Assembly (NCBI GenBank): GCA_015680685.1
Contig: MNCI01004969.1
Coordinates: 50,216 to 114,215 of the forward strand
Direction of reading: 5' to 3'
Origin: Gnetum montanum
Lineage: Eukaryota; Streptophyta; Gnetopsida; Gnetales; Gnetaceae
DNA: 64,000 nucleotides
This document shows positions 33,312-46,539 of this stretch, piece after piece; position 1 is the stretch's first letter, and each line of letters begins with the position of its first letter. Position numbers and translations under genes: made by a program. The notes beneath the pieces are model-generated. The model did no database searches. It was not told the DNA's origin and saw only the letters and a list, made by a program, of their open reading frames with translations.

Positions 33312-36300
33312 ATGGCTTCAAGTAAGAATACAACATCACCTACTAGGGAACTACAGAGAAGTATTGACAAAATCGACGAAGAAAAAGACTGGAGTATGCC
33401 AATGTAAACAAGGATCTCATATGCTCATCACAATCCTTACTATCCTAATTTTACATTCATCTTTCATCAAGATAGGCAACTTAGGTGTAGAGATCTTCAA
33501 GGGAACATTATTCTACCACTAAAGCATTTAGCACCCATCATGCTCCAAATAGCTCTCAAGGGGATGAAACTAAGTGAAGCACTTGGAGGATATCATGAAA
33601 CCAAGCACATGACCCGATCATAGGAACCCACTAAAGAGAAATTAATAAAAGACAATGCCATGGAAACTAGACATGAATAAGACAAACGAAAGGTACTCAA
33701 CACTATGGTTGTCTTGAAGGAGCTTGATGGAGATGCATTCATTATTGAAAAACTCCATCAAAATCATGAGTTATAGTCACAAATACCTATCATTTGATTG
33801 AAGAAACCTATCAAGAATAAATCACAGTTTGAATTAGTAGAGACACTTAGGCTAGAGGCAAAAGACTTAAGGCACAAGTAGGACTCAAGGCTAAGAGTTC
33901 CTACTAGATCTCATAGAGAAGAACATCAGAGTCATCATAGGAGGATAAGCTGGCACCGTTCTCCTACTACCTAATCTACATCCTCATGATCATCAATAGA
34001 CTCTGATAGAAGGAGGCAAACATACAAAGACCATGATAAGGAAGAGAGGAGAACTCATGGTTTTCATGACCATCATGGCTATCACTTAAGACATTCTAAT
34101 TCGAAAGAGGAAGAGTATGAACAACATAAATGTAGGGATCGAAGAGATCATGAAAGGGATGAGCACAAAAGAGGGCATTACTACAACCGAGTGCACAAAC
34201 CTAATCAAGATGATGAATCCCTAATGACTACTCAAAGCATGATTAACATATAGGAAGTTGTACACATTCCAACTAGGCATGTGAGGGATAGTTGTATCAA
34301 ACGAATTTATATGAACAACATGACAAGATTTGAAGGTGGTTATGATGATAATCCACCATACCACCTCTAAGCTTTCCATGATTCCTGCATCCTACAGAAC
34401 ATTGAAAGTAACTAGAAGAAGTTAAAGTTATTCCTAAGAATACTTGTGAAAGAGGAAAAGAGTTGGTAATGATCACTCAAACCTAAATCAATCAAAAGAT
34501 GGAGTACCATGCTAGAGATCTTCAATGAAAAGTACCAAACCTACTCATGGATCTCTACCTTAAGGAAGCAAATCCAAGATGAAAGCAAGGGACTCATGAG
34601 ACCCTTGATGTAGTAATGGGTAGATACTACTCACTACTATACATATGCCCAGGCCATGGATTCTCATAGAAGGAACAACTCATGCACATTGTACATGGGT
34701 TGTGAAACAATACTAAGGAGACACTTGGGATTTATGCCTAAGGTAGATTATCTAAAATGACTTTCCATTGCATCTATAAATTAATTAATCAAGTGGAAAA
34801 CAAAGAATTTGAATTAAGAAAGAGAGAATCATTTGAGAAGTATAACCAAGATCCATCAATTAGAAAGAGAGATGCAAGGGTTTGTGATACCCAATAAGAG
34901 AAAACCTTCGATTAAGTAATCCAAAAGAAAACACTGCCAATACAAAAAACTGTCACCAATGTAGCAGCATAGGTAGCAAAGATGTAGGATTTAGTAGATG
35001 AAAGATGTACAACATCTTTAAAAATTATGAAGAATATAAAATATCAAGCCTTTGGAAAATGTAGAGATAAGAAAAAAAAAAGAAAGATTTTGGATGGAAA
35101 GGCAAAGTAGCTATAGTTCCTAAGTATTTAGACACTAGCTTCATCGATGAGGAAGGATGTACTGTGTGTCAGTGTGAACATCCTAAGGGATGTTGCCTAG
35201 TAATTACACATTTATAGGAAACAAGGGCATACACACTCAATCCTAAATTTTTTAAGAAACAAATGCCTAGAAGGTTACCTTATCCTCAACGTAACTATAG
35301 ACAGAACTTCCAACCAACATACTATCCTAGTGGAGTTTTACCACAACCACAGGAGCAATATTAGTAGTAGTGGAAATAACCCCAATAGTGGGCTATGCCA
35401 CCACCCTAGCAATAGTATCCACATAGGTAGCTAGATCCATATGGATATTGTGTTCAACTTCCAATCTCTCTTGGAAATGCTATTGTTCAAACTCCATAAT
35501 ACTACCCTACTAAGTACCATAGACCAACACCACCAAGGCTAGATTCCAACCCATACATGCATTTACAAGCAACCAATTTTTCAAATCAACATCCAAATCC
35601 TTTACCACCAATGCCACCACCTACCATGCAAGGTGAATTGCCATCACAACCATAGCAGAAAAAACTTGCAAGGGTAGTGAACATATAAATAGAGGATCTT
35701 GCCAGCAATACTAAGGGCTAGATAAAGAAACATCCTTTCTTTAGGACAAGTCCTAAAAAGGCTAGTAGAGTTACAACTTTAGCACAACAAGCTTCTTCTA
35801 TGGAAGATCCTCCTAAAAATAACAAGCTTCTATCATTGTCAAATAAAAACATGCAAACTGTCATGCTCACAGAAATAGTCACAAACTGGATAAAAGCAAG
35901 GCCACTTCATAAAAAGAGAATTAATCTATCAGTTCCTTTGATTTATCTATGAGTAGTTGGAAATTTTCCATGCAAAGCTCTATTATACTTAGGTTCTACA
36001 GTAAATTTGATCTATTATGAAACATATCAAGCATGGAACCTACCACCCTTAAAGGAGTGCAACATTTGGTTAGAGCTTGCAAATCAATCTATCACCATTC
36101 CTTTGTTGTAGATTGAGGATGTAGTGATCATTGTCAATGGTGGTCTTATCTAATAGACTTTCTTGTAATCGATGTGAAAAATGAAGACAAGGAATTTCCA
36201 TTTATCATGGGAAGGGCATGGCTTAGCACAATTGATGCTAAGTTAAGTATGAGATATTTATTAATTGAAATCTCTAAGGAAAACACACATAGAACCATAC

Positions 36301-36788
36301 ATACACAATTGATTCCATGCATTACTACTAATGAAGAAGGATGTAGTTGTGGACCAACATTACAAAACATCGACATAGTCCTTACACCAATCCACAACAA
36401 CAATGAAAAACAAATGCATACAAAAGAAAGAGCATGGGTAACCAAATCAAAAGACATGTAGTGGCCAAAAACTAAGAACATTAATTTGTCCAAAATATTC
36501 ATGGAACAATCTAATTCACTTATTAATTCCCATTCTAAGAAGATGAACCCAACAAAGAACCAAAAAATGAAACTATTAAATCATGATCATACACCAATAG
36601 GAAAAGAAAACAAGGACTTGAATGATCAAAACTCAATTATTATCGAGATTACCTGGGATGGTAACCAAAAAGTTAAATCAATAAGAATGCTAAGTGAACC
36701 ATCTATAATGTATGATCCAAGAGATCTAGGGAGAATTTTCCAAACACTCACTAATGAGATCAATTGTGAGGGAGATGTCTTATCTTGA
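33312..36788 (+). pseudogene. Element E: gag-protease without pol
   Basis: Starts at ATG 33312 (MASSKNTTSPTRE). The N-terminal NFTFIFHQDRQLRCRDLQG block (about 33,450) matches B, C and F. An Arg/His-rich stretch (33,890-34,190) and the capsid-like RFEGGYDDNPPYHL and IKRWSTMLEIFNEKYQTYSW (about 34,330-34,550) follow. The zinc knuckle CTVCQCEHPKGCC is near 35,160. The protease (about 35,960-36,230) has YLGSTVNLI, so the catalytic Asp is lost, but FIMGRAWLSTID is kept. The reading then leaves the B/C pattern and ends at a stop at 36,786-36,788, with no RT. Confidence 0.82.
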
Positions 36789-38824
36789 TTCTCGAATTAA
36801 TAAATGCTTTTCAATTTTTTTTTATAATTATTTTTTATTTCTAATTTTTTGATATACCTTTTCATATTCTTTGATACAATTTTTTCCATCCTTTTATACT
36901 TTTCACATTCTTTAATATTTTCTCATTCTTTTATACTTTTGCATTTCTTTAATTTTTTATATTCTCTAACATTTTCCAATTCTTTAATGATTTTTCATTC
37001 TTTACATATTTTTTGAATTCTTACAATCTTCGTATCCTATTTTCATAAATTTTTATTGCTAATAAAACACATTACGAATAAGAATAATGATATTCTTTCC
37101 ATCATACAACTAACAATAAATTGGTAATCGTTATTCTTGGACCAAAAAGTGAAGAACCAAGCACGAATGTAAAGGGTGTGACATCAAGGAGATTTATGGA
37201 CTCTCTTGGATTACTACTATGAGTTCTATCTTGTTGTTCAAGTTTATTATATCCTTGTAGATATAGTGAAAAATGGGAGTAAGAGTAAAATAAGTGCTAC
37301 CTTACCATGTCATTGGAAAGACATGTTGCCCATGTGTGAAGGTAGTCCTCTAGTAAGATTAACACAGATAAAAATAAAACTCATGCACAAGAATAAATTT
37401 TTGGGGGTCCCATGAGAAATACATGTTACCCATGCCTGAAGGTAGGAACCTTCTCAAAAATTGCAAAAGAAAATTAAGCATGCCATGAATAAACTCCTCC
37501 CTTGGACAATACACCAAGTGACAATACTCATTGCAACAATGGTTGTCTTATGGTTGTAATTCCAAGAGATGAGATAATGCAATGTCACTAAAATGTGGTT
37601 CAAACTTGGTTTGAATCTTGGATAGAAAGGCTAATGATTACTTTAATCACTAATACAACACAAGAATTCATTATTCCTATGGTAAGATGCCTCACTTCCC
37701 AATTTTTGCAATCCCTTCTAAGTTCATTTCATCTCACTATATGAATAATCATAACTTGTGGTTTTATGTAACATAGTGTAATTTTCCTCACTTTGTGATA
37801 CTAACATGTGTATTTTGTTTAACATTTATGTGTTACATTCAACTTCTTAAGTGCCTAAGGACACTTTTAGGCATGGTTATACAAGGGCATTAAGGGCTGG
37901 AGCCTACTTTGGGGAGGATCCACTTGTATAATTATTGTATCTTATACCTACCAACCAATTCCACATCATCTTGAGCCTTCCAACTCCAATAAACATCAAT
38001 AAAAAATTTCCTTATCATTCAACCTATCTCTTGTAATAACATGACTCATTACCATTCTCATCTATCTTATCCACACTTCATGAACTTTCATAGCCTGAGA
38101 TTCCTTCTTTATGAACTTTCGATGTCAAATTCTTGAAAACTATGCATCTTTCATAGTCCAAAACCCACTGAAAATGTCTTATACCTTTCAAACAATCAAA
38201 ATGGCTCATCTTCAATCACAAGAAGTCAACAACAAATGTAAAAATTCAGCCTCCAATATCATATCAAAACTAATATTGGATCCCCGATATCGGGTCACAC
38301 AAAACCTATAAATACGTGAACACTTAGCTACATTTTCATCATTTTTCCATTTGCACCAAAGGAGATTTTTTCCAATTTTCTTCTTTAATTTGAGCCCTAA
38401 CCTTCTAGCTTCCCCAAGCCATATCTTACAAATTACCACTCTGATTTTTGTGATTTTTAAATCTATTTGATCTTGGAGTGCTCATCTTAGTCGTGGTGGT
38501 GCTAGTGAGGAAATTTTGAGTCACTTTTTTTTGAAATTGCTAATGCCATAAAGGTATTACAAGGGTAAGTTTAATGAAAAATAATAGGAATTTTTAAAGA
38601 AAATCATTCATATTAAGGCCAAAACAAATTAAATAAGACTCCTAATCAACCATACTAATTATCTTAGGCCATACAAATGCATTAAGTGGGTTACTTTTGA
38701 AAATTTACTAACTCTACAATCATAATAAACTAAGAACCTAATGTAACTAAGGGTACAAGTAAGGTATAAAATTGTAAGAATTTGTGCAAACCCTTAGTAA
38801 CTTCAAATCCTTGATTGATTATAG
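36789..38824 (+). other. Element E non-coding spacer
   Basis: A very T-rich stretch (36,800-37,060), then sequence related to the 3' modules of B and C (GAAATACATGTTACCCATGCC near 37,415; CTTAGTCGTGGTGG near 38,487). A TATA-like CCTATAAATACG near 38,306 follows a run of ATATC motifs (38,256-38,295), resembling an LTR U3. The ORF starting at 38,825 could therefore have its own promoter. Confidence 0.5.
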
Positions 38825-41529
38825 ATGGTCCCAAAGAGATGAGCATAAGGTGAACCCTCACAACCCACAAGTAAAAGACCAAGAGGCCAAGGAAAAGGCC
38901 AAATAGAAGAACAAGACCCATAACATGCAAAGCATGAAGCCCAATCCTCTAACATTCATCAGGAAACCCCTGCTACCAAAAACTTAGCCCTAGGAGAGGC
39001 AGAGGAACCACAAGTACAAAGACAACACCTCATGTTGTCACAAGACTACCTCTAAGCTATCCAAGAAAAGTTAATCCTTACCATAGTTATTGTGGAGATG
39101 AAGTTTGGCCCATTCATAGAATTTTTTCTAGAAGTGGTAAAGACATAACTCCAAGCAACACTGCTATGGCCCACACTTTCAAGCAACGACAAATGGTATC
39201 TGGGGGAGACTTATCAATTTTGGTATAATAAAAAAGAAGGCACTATGGTCAACATCAAAGGAATCTTCATTTCATATTTAGTCAAGGTAATAGCTAAAGC
39301 TCTAGACATACCCAATGAAGGAGCAAAAGTAGCACATCTGTCCACCAGATTAGATGCCAAACCCAAAAAATTGTGGCTAAAATGGAAATATGAAAAAGAA
39401 GACAAGGGATACAATGAGTTAACTCTAGAGGAAAGAATTTATTTCAAAATTGGAACATATCACTTGTCCCCCACAAAAGGACTAAACAGATTATCCACCT
39501 ATGTGGCCAGAGGAAGTGCAATCCTAATGAAAAAATACAATATCAATCTTGCACAACTCTAATTTATGGAGATCCAAAGGCAATTCAAAGAAAATAAGGC
39601 AAGGAAGCCAACACTCCCATTTCCTTGCCTTATTAGGAAGCTAGGAAAATATGCTGGAATCCTAGGGTATACTAATGATGTTAACAGGAAGGCCTAGAAT
39701 GCCTCTTATGCTAAACTGCTCAAGCTAGCACTGCTTGAGAAAGACTAGGGTGAGGAACAAACTGGCATTGGGGAAACCACATAAACTACTGAAAAACAAC
39801 AACAAGTGGAACCTAGTGGTCAGTAACAGCAACAAGAATAGTAGCAACATCAAGTTTCATCACTGCTGCCATAGGACTACAGGCCATCAATGAAACATCT
39901 ACAGCAAATTGTAGAGACTATCAGCTAGGGAACAAGGGAGGAGGCCAACCTCTATAGGGTAATTGATAATGCCATTTAACCTACAATTTCTACAGATCCC
40001 ATAAGTGGAAAAATCTCATTGCAGTTAGGAGAAGAGGCTCAATGGTCACAACAAATCTCTAGAAACATTGCATCATTCCAAGTGGTTTTAGGAACTAGAG
40101 AGGAAGCCACAGTTGTGGTAATGCAATAACAAGATGTAGCAGGAGCTAAAAAAGTAAATACTAATCACATTAAAGAATCCTTTAATGTACCTATTGTGTC
40201 ACCAGTGGATCTCACTAGAACCAAAGATGCTTAGATGCTAGCTAGAACATCAATGACTCCTATAGATCATGAAGATGTGCTAGATCGACTACTGTAGACT
40301 AGACAAGTAATGAAAATACTTTTTGACATTCCAAGTGATGACACTACAGTGCAATCAAAGCTGATTACAACCAAAGGTAAGCTAGTCATGGCAAAGACTA
40401 GTGTGAAGCATGCAAAATCTAAAATTCTGAGATTATAAGAAGAGCTCATGACCTTGAGAGCCAAATGTAGAGATCCCATTCAATTCATTGTGCCTGACCA
40501 GTTAGATTAATTCAAAATAGAATAGATGAATCACCTAATTGAGTAAAATAAGCAAATGAAGAATGAAAAGGAAAAAGCAATGTGAAATGCCTCAATAACT
40601 AAAGCCCAAACATATTTACATGCTAAGGCACTCATTGCAGCACAAGAAGAGAACAAGAAACTCACTATAGATAATATGTGGTTGATCACTGTGGAGAAAC
40701 AGAAGAACATCCTAGAGGAAAGTATCCACTAGCTAAGAGAACAATTGGTTAGGGTGAACTAGGACATGAGCCACCTCACATGAGAAAATAGAATCCTCTC
40801 AATGAAGGAGGTACATGCTATCTAATAAAAATCAACTATTAAAATAAGCACATGGTAGAATGAGGCGAAGAAACATGAAAGGCTCGAGGAACACTTCTAT
40901 GACCAAGTAGGGATGTGTAAGTAGATCAATGAAAAGGAGATTCAAATGGTGAAGGTTAGAATAAATTCCATAACACAAAATCCAAACTGGTAACCCATCT
41001 TGGACAATTACACCCATGTCCACCAAGTGGAACTTAAGAATAAAGACCTACAAATTAAAGATCTAAAAGAATACATGGGATTATCTAATCCTTGTTATGC
41101 TAACTTGGCCATGTTAACAACAAGTAGGCCTAGAAATGAACTGGAATAGCAAGTAGTAGCCATGTACGCACTTTATGAGAAAAAGTTTGCATAACACAAA
41201 GATGTCTTACAGAAACTTAAGGTGGAAAACTTTGAATTAGAAGCAGTAAAGGCTAGCTACCAAGGGTAGAAAGATGTTACAGTGAACCTAGCTAGAAGAT
41301 TATCATATTACCATGAACTCTAAGCAAAGGCCAAAGCTTTTGAAGAAGAGGGGAGACAATTTGTAGCATGTTATGTTAAAGCCAATCAAATTTTTTCATA
41401 GTTGTCATGCCCATGGGATGTACCAACTCCATCACACATTGCACAACAAGCATGGATGGTACATGACCTAAGAATAGAGAAAGAAAAGCTTCAGGCACTC
41501 CTCAATAGATATAAATTCTAAAAGCCTAA
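38825..41529 (+). pseudogene. Element E: accessory ORF, 5' part (cut by element F)
   Basis: I do not recognise the family. From ATG 38825 one frame runs to the F insertion and resumes at 50,117; joined it is 942 codons plus a stop, with no frameshift. About 40 in-frame stops interrupt it, nearly all TAA or TAG. The N-terminal part (about residues 80-260) has a globular-looking open block (39245-39562) with KLWLKWKYEKEDKGYNELTL and HLSPTKGLNRLSTYVARG. A Gln-rich linker follows (about residues 315-345). The C-terminal half (about 40,430-41,520) is rich in Glu, Lys, Leu and Gln and looks like a coiled coil. Vague similarity to plant-transposon accessory proteins is a guess. Confidence 0.65.
41525..41529. 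repeat. Target-site duplication of element F, left copy (CCTAA)
   Basis: Before the low-coordinate LTR of F; repeated at 50112-50116. Confidence 0.9.
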
Positions 41530-42366
41530 TGATGAGCGGCGAGGTACCCCTACACCCAACCATATGAATCATAGGCATTCACATGCGATTTGGTCGAATT
41601 CCATAGACTTTAATTACCAAGTACACTAGAGCTAAATAGTGCATGCGTGTTATCTATTCATTGTCTTTCCAATCCCACTTGTGGAATGCAATTGTATGGT
41701 TAAGTGTGACTGAGGTATAAGATTTTTATTATTTTGTGTTTTATCAATTTACTCACCTAGAACAAGAATGAAAGTGATTAAGTGTTAAGAAAACTATGAT
41801 CTAATCTAGCCTAACATAAGTAACCATTTCCACTTCCCAAACACATCCTAAACTTTGTGTAAACACTGCTGGGTTGTCAAATGCTAACCGTTTCTGAGCT
41901 ACCAAGTGCCACACGTATGTTCGAAGGGGGTCATGCTTATATATTCTAATGAGTTTCTTGATTAATAAAAATTAATTGCTACATGAATAAAATTAATGTA
42001 AACTACATGAAATCACAATATATCAATGCATAAGAAAGAAAGTCTCAAGTGTTGCAAGATGAATCAAAGAGCTTCTCTTTATTGCCAACACAATGATGTG
42101 TTCAAGTACAAAAATGCTTGAATAAAGATTCGATCACACTTAGATCTCTTGCTACGGGCACTTGAAAAATATTCTAACTCCCAAATGAACAAACTGCAAG
42201 AGTTTTGGTACTTGACTACCAAAAACTACTCTCAATCATGTGCCTAGGGGCTGTAATATCAAATGTGCGATATCGCATCTTGGGTCACAATATCGTGTAC
42301 CTAATATCATGTACCCAATATCATAGCCAATCTGATATCAAAGCATATGAAAAACATGATTTATCA
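41530..42366 (-). repeat. Element F 3' LTR (TATA deleted)
   Basis: 837 bp. ATATC array at 42255, 42269, 42289, 42303, 42317 and 42334: one 14-bp unit more than the 5' LTR. A deletion of roughly 25-30 bp just before the array (plus strand, near 42,254) removes the TATA box that the 5' LTR keeps. Beyond 42366 the minus strand reads GTTGTGGGGGTA, the polypurine tract. Confidence 0.92.
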
Positions 42367-42900
42367 TACCCCCACAACTAAATGAAAACTCATCCTCAAG
42401 TAAAAAGGAAGAGGAACAAGTCCTTTACAAAATATATTAAGAGGTGTGGACTATTCGACTAACATGCAAAGTCACACAAAGAAAACAAAAAAATACAGAA
42501 GTGCATGAGCATACAACATTACAATTGTATACAAAATTTGTTGTTCATGACAACAAGAAAGAACACCCTCAAATCTAATGGACATCCAACCCCTTTTGAG
42601 TAGCACATTACCATTGTACCTGACACCTTATTAACAAAAAGAGTAGAGAGATACATCAAACACAAGAAAATATAAAAGAAACTAAAAGAGTATGCAATAA
42701 ATATCAAATATATTAACGATGCTATAAAACAAAAACTTAGAAAATATCAATAACCTGAAAAACAAAAAGATAAAAAGATGTAAAATAAAGAATATAAAAA
42801 CAAAAAGTTGTATAACTAAAAATTTGAAACAAAAAAGTCAAAAGACTAAGGAGCCATGTAAAGTGTTAGTATGGATGGCCATCTCCCCCACGACTAAGTT
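42367..42900 (-). other. Element F 3' non-coding module
   Basis: Short AT-rich spacer between integrase and LTR. It contains ragged AACAAAAAG repeats (42,725-42,840) at the place where B has its 16-bp minisatellite. No gene seen. Confidence 0.6.
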
Positions 42901-44060
42901 GGAGGGGAGAGATCCAAAAGATTGAGCCTAGTTGTCCATCTAGTGAGGTGTCTATTAAGTTGGTTGGCTTGGGCTCATGGAAAGGTTTCACTTATTGGAT
43001 GTTAACTAATTGTTTCTTGTCTGGGCTGTCAAGTTTATAGATAACCATGGCCTCAAATGGAAAAGTCTCATCAATAATGTAAGGTCCTTTCCACAACATT
43101 TGAAATTTGGTTCATTGGGGTACGTGTGTAGGATTCCAGTAGAGGACCTTGTCTCCTGGTTGAAAATTGACTTTTCTTATTTTCAGGTCATGGCGTTTCT
43201 TGTCGAATGCCTTATGCGTTTCATTGGATGACAAGGTCATTAACCAATTTTCATCTAGCAAGTTAAGGTTTATTAATCATTCTTTTTGTGCTAGACTTAG
43301 ATTCAGGTCAAGGTCACAGGTTGTAAAGAGTGTACAAAGCTCAGATTAGATGAGTAGTATTGGTAGTTTTCCGTACATAAGCTCATAGGGAGAATAACCT
43401 ATGGGAAGCTTCCATGTGGAGTGATAGGCCCAAAGGGCATTGTTTAATTTGGTGCTCTAGTCCCTTCGGTATTTGCTAATGGTGCATGTTAGCATGTTTG
43501 TAATCTCCCGATTAATGACCTCAACTTGACTATTGGCTTGGGGGTGATATGGTGTTGTGAGTTTGTGCTCAACCCCCAAGCGCTACATAAGTTTCCAAAA
43601 AGTGGCAACTGTAAAATGAGTTCCATTATCAAAAATTAATGCATGAGGCACACCAAACCTGTTTATGAAATTTTGTTGTACAAACCAAGTAGCAGTAGTG
43701 GATTTACAGTAAGTGACAGCTGCTGCTTTTGCCCACTTAGTGCAATAATCAACTACAACTATGATATATGCCTTTCCATTTGACAAAGGTGTGATGGAAC
43801 CTATAAAGTCAATGCCTTAAATATTGAATGGCTTAAGAGGCTGAATCCATTTCTATGGCCCCTCCATTTGAGTTTTCATTCCACCATCTCTTTGATAACG
43901 ATTACAAGCACAGATGAATTGGTGTGCATCCCTAAAGATTATTGGCTAATAATATCTTGCCATGAGGATTTTTATGGTTGTGCATCTCCCAGCATAATGG
44001 CCCCCACAAGGGCCTTCGTGAGCATCCTAGAGAATGTGCAATTGATCTATGTCAAGGAGA
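42900..44060 (-). pseudogene. Element F: integrase
   Basis: Minus-strand core: SNGKAYIIVVVDYCTKWAKA (about 43,770), LIFDNGTHFTVATFWKLM (about 43,620; expected SDNG, Asp kept), YHPQANSQVEVINREI (about 43,540). Then NALWAYHSTWKLPIGYSPYE (about 43,420) and the C-terminal KVNFQPGDKVLYWNPTR (about 43,150). Catalytic D, D, E all present. Stops before and after the core. Confidence 0.88.
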
Positions 44061-44289
44061 CACTAGTGTACCAGGCCATCGAAACAAACTTTGTAAAGGT
44101 TCCCATTGATTTCCATGAAATGCTTGACCTAGTGAAGAAACTATTATTTCTTTCCGGTGTCCAACCCTTGTAGCAATTCTTGCTTGAGTAGATAAGTAAG
44201 GATGGTGTCATACCATTTTGGTTCATTGAGCATTTGTGCATTAATAGCCCTTGTAAAGAGAGATTCATCAGGGAACTAATTAGATAAGG

Positions 44290-44830
44290 AGCTCTCTTTC
44301 TCCTTATCATCCCATCTTAGCCGTGATAAGTGGTCAACGACCACATTTTCTACACCTTTTCAATCTACCATCATGAGATTGAACTCTTGCAAAATCAGAA
44401 GCCACCATATGACACGGGGGCTCACCATTGGTTTATTCATTAGAAATCAGATGGCACTATGATCTGTGTGCATGAACACTTTATAGCCAAGCACATAGTG
44501 CCTAAACTTCTCTAATGTAAACACCACTGCCATCAACTCCTTTTTTTTGTGGTGGTGTAGTTTAGCTGTGCACCTGTAATACTTTGCCTTGTGCAGTGAA
44601 TGTAATATGGACATTTTTTTATCATCCATCTACGTAAGCACTGCCCCCAAAGCATAATTTGATGCATAAGTCATCACATCAAATGGCCTGGACCAATTAG
44701 GTGCTTATAGAATGGGGGTTTCAACAAGCTTCTACTTCATTTGCTGAAATGTTATTTCACATATAGGGGTCCAAACGAATGATGCATCCTTCTTTGTTAA
44801 TTCCACCAATGGCTTGGCAATTTTGGAAAA
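44290..44830 (-). pseudogene. Element F: RNase H
   Basis: Motifs on the minus strand: DVMTYASNYALGAVLT (about 44,680; TDAS changed to TYAS), KKELMAVVFTLEKFRHYVLG (about 44,545), HTDHSAI (about 44,455), VDHLSRLRWDDK (about 44,315). A local frameshift near 44,590 scrambles the YASR motif. Confidence 0.82.
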
Positions 44831-44849
44831 ATTCTTGATGAAGCGTCGG

Positions 44850-45600
44850 TAGTAGCTAGTATGACCAAGGAATGATCATACTTCTTTAACTATTCTGGGT
44901 TGACAGATTATTTCTTAGATGACCCTTATTTTTTTCAAGGTCCACCTTAATTCTTTCTTTTGAGATAAAATGTCCCAAGACTCTGCCTTCTTGGATCATA
45001 AGATAGCTCTTTTGCTAATTGAGCCAGAGGTTTGTTTCGACACATCTCCTCAACACCTACTCAAGATGGTCCAAGGCTTGCTCAAACATAGCTCCATAGG
45101 TAGAAAAGTCATCCATGAAGACTTCTACCCCACTACCGATTTGTTGTTGAAAAATGCTAAGGACTAATCGTTAAAATGTGGCTGTGGCATTACATAGATC
45201 GAATGGCATCTGACGATAAGCAAAAGTCTCCCAAGGACTTGTGAAAGTCATCTTCGCCTTATCCTCTAGTGCAATCTAGATTTGGTTATAGCCACTATAA
45301 CCATCCAAAAATCTATAATAGTTGTGCCCAAAAATGGTGTACAGAACTTGGTTGACAAAAGGCAATGGAAAATGATCGTTGAAAGTTGCCATGTTGAGCA
45401 ACCTAGAGTTGATGCACACCCACCATTTGCCTCCTTTCTTGGGCATGATCACGAGTGGACTGACTCACTCGCTATCTACAACAAGGTAAATGAATCTTGC
45501 CTTGAGGAGTTGTTCAATCTCCTCTTTGATAGTCTACTTTAATTTGAGATTCAAACATCACTATGATTGTCATTTTGGCTTAACGATGGGATCAGTGTAT
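44850..45600 (-). pseudogene. Element F: reverse transcriptase
   Basis: Minus-strand motifs are VIMPKKGGKWWVCINSRLLN (about 45,440), FLDGYSGYNQI (about 45,310), QMPFDLCNATATF (about 45,210), and catalytic EVFMDDFSTYGAMF (about 45,120) with both Asp intact. The thumb segment then carries several stops. Same architecture as B and C. Confidence 0.86.
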
Positions 45601-46039
45601 ATCTGGTGCTAGCATATTCTTGGATCTATACCAGTGAGCTCAAAATATGACCAAGAAAAGGCTACTAACCATTTTTCCACAACCCTCATCAACATTTTCT
45701 TTTGTTCTATAACTAGCTTGGCATTAATAATGACCAGCCTTCCATTTTTCAAGAACACCTACTCCATTCTAGTCGGTAGCATCTTCAATGCAAGGGGTTC
45801 GTATTTAAAATTGTCAAGAATCTCTAGCTCTCCCAAATTGACATCATCATTTACTCCTTCAGAGAGCTAATAATGAACTTTCTTGAGTTCATCCATACTT
45901 GCAACATATTCATATGTTAGGCCCTTAGGAGGTTCCATGCACAATGTACTACTGCTAGTATTAGTTGTCAGCCACTAGGTGCCTTCTTATTTTGTGGCTG
46001 CTGCATACAGGCATCTTTGGATTTCAACATTTGGTACAC

Positions 46040-46500
46040 ACTACTTGCATGCAAAGATAAATGTTCGCTTCACTGACCATAACTTTTGCATACAATGGCA
46101 CCCTGAATCGTTATACGTGATACATGGAACCCTCTTCTTCTCGATCTTTCCAAATTCATTTTCCTTAGATATCTCCAAGGAAAGATCTCTAATGTCCATT
46201 TTGATATCAACGGTACTTAACCATGCCCGTCCCATAATAATTGGAAAGTTTCCCTTGCAATTCTTCACCTTGATTACTAGGAAGTCAGTGGGATATGACC
46301 ACCCACAAATGGTGGTTACGATGTCCTCTACTAATCCCAATGGAACAGTGATGGACTAGTCCACCAGTTCCAGCCAAATGTTACTCTTCTTCAAGGGAGG
46401 AAGATTCCACATTGTGTACATCTCATGTGAGATCAAATTAACACTAGAACCAAAGTTAAGAAGAGCTTTACAAGGCTCATTCCTAGCAATTTGCAAATAT
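46040..46500 (-). pseudogene. Element F: retropepsin
   Basis: Minus-strand reading: ALLNFGSSVNLIS-like motif (about 46,450; catalytic Asp appears as Asn), LELVD, PLGLVEDIVTTICGWSYP (about 46,335), FPIIMGRAWLSTVD (about 46,240). Open frame 46041-46340. Confidence 0.82.
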
Positions 46501-46539
46501 ACTAGGGGACTCCCAGGATCAACTAACTTCCTGGGTAGG

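Noticed and set aside
36789-38824. Hidden RT or integrase in the spacer of element E
   Set aside because: I looked for PKKGG, GYSxYNQI, MDD, DNGTHF and YHPQ wording in the visible frames and found none; the stretch is T-rich and matches the 3' non-coding modules instead.
42241-42345. ATATC repeats as a possible CRISPR-like array or origin
   Set aside because: Units are only 14 bp, lie inside LTRs at a fixed place before TATA, and the genome is eukaryotic.
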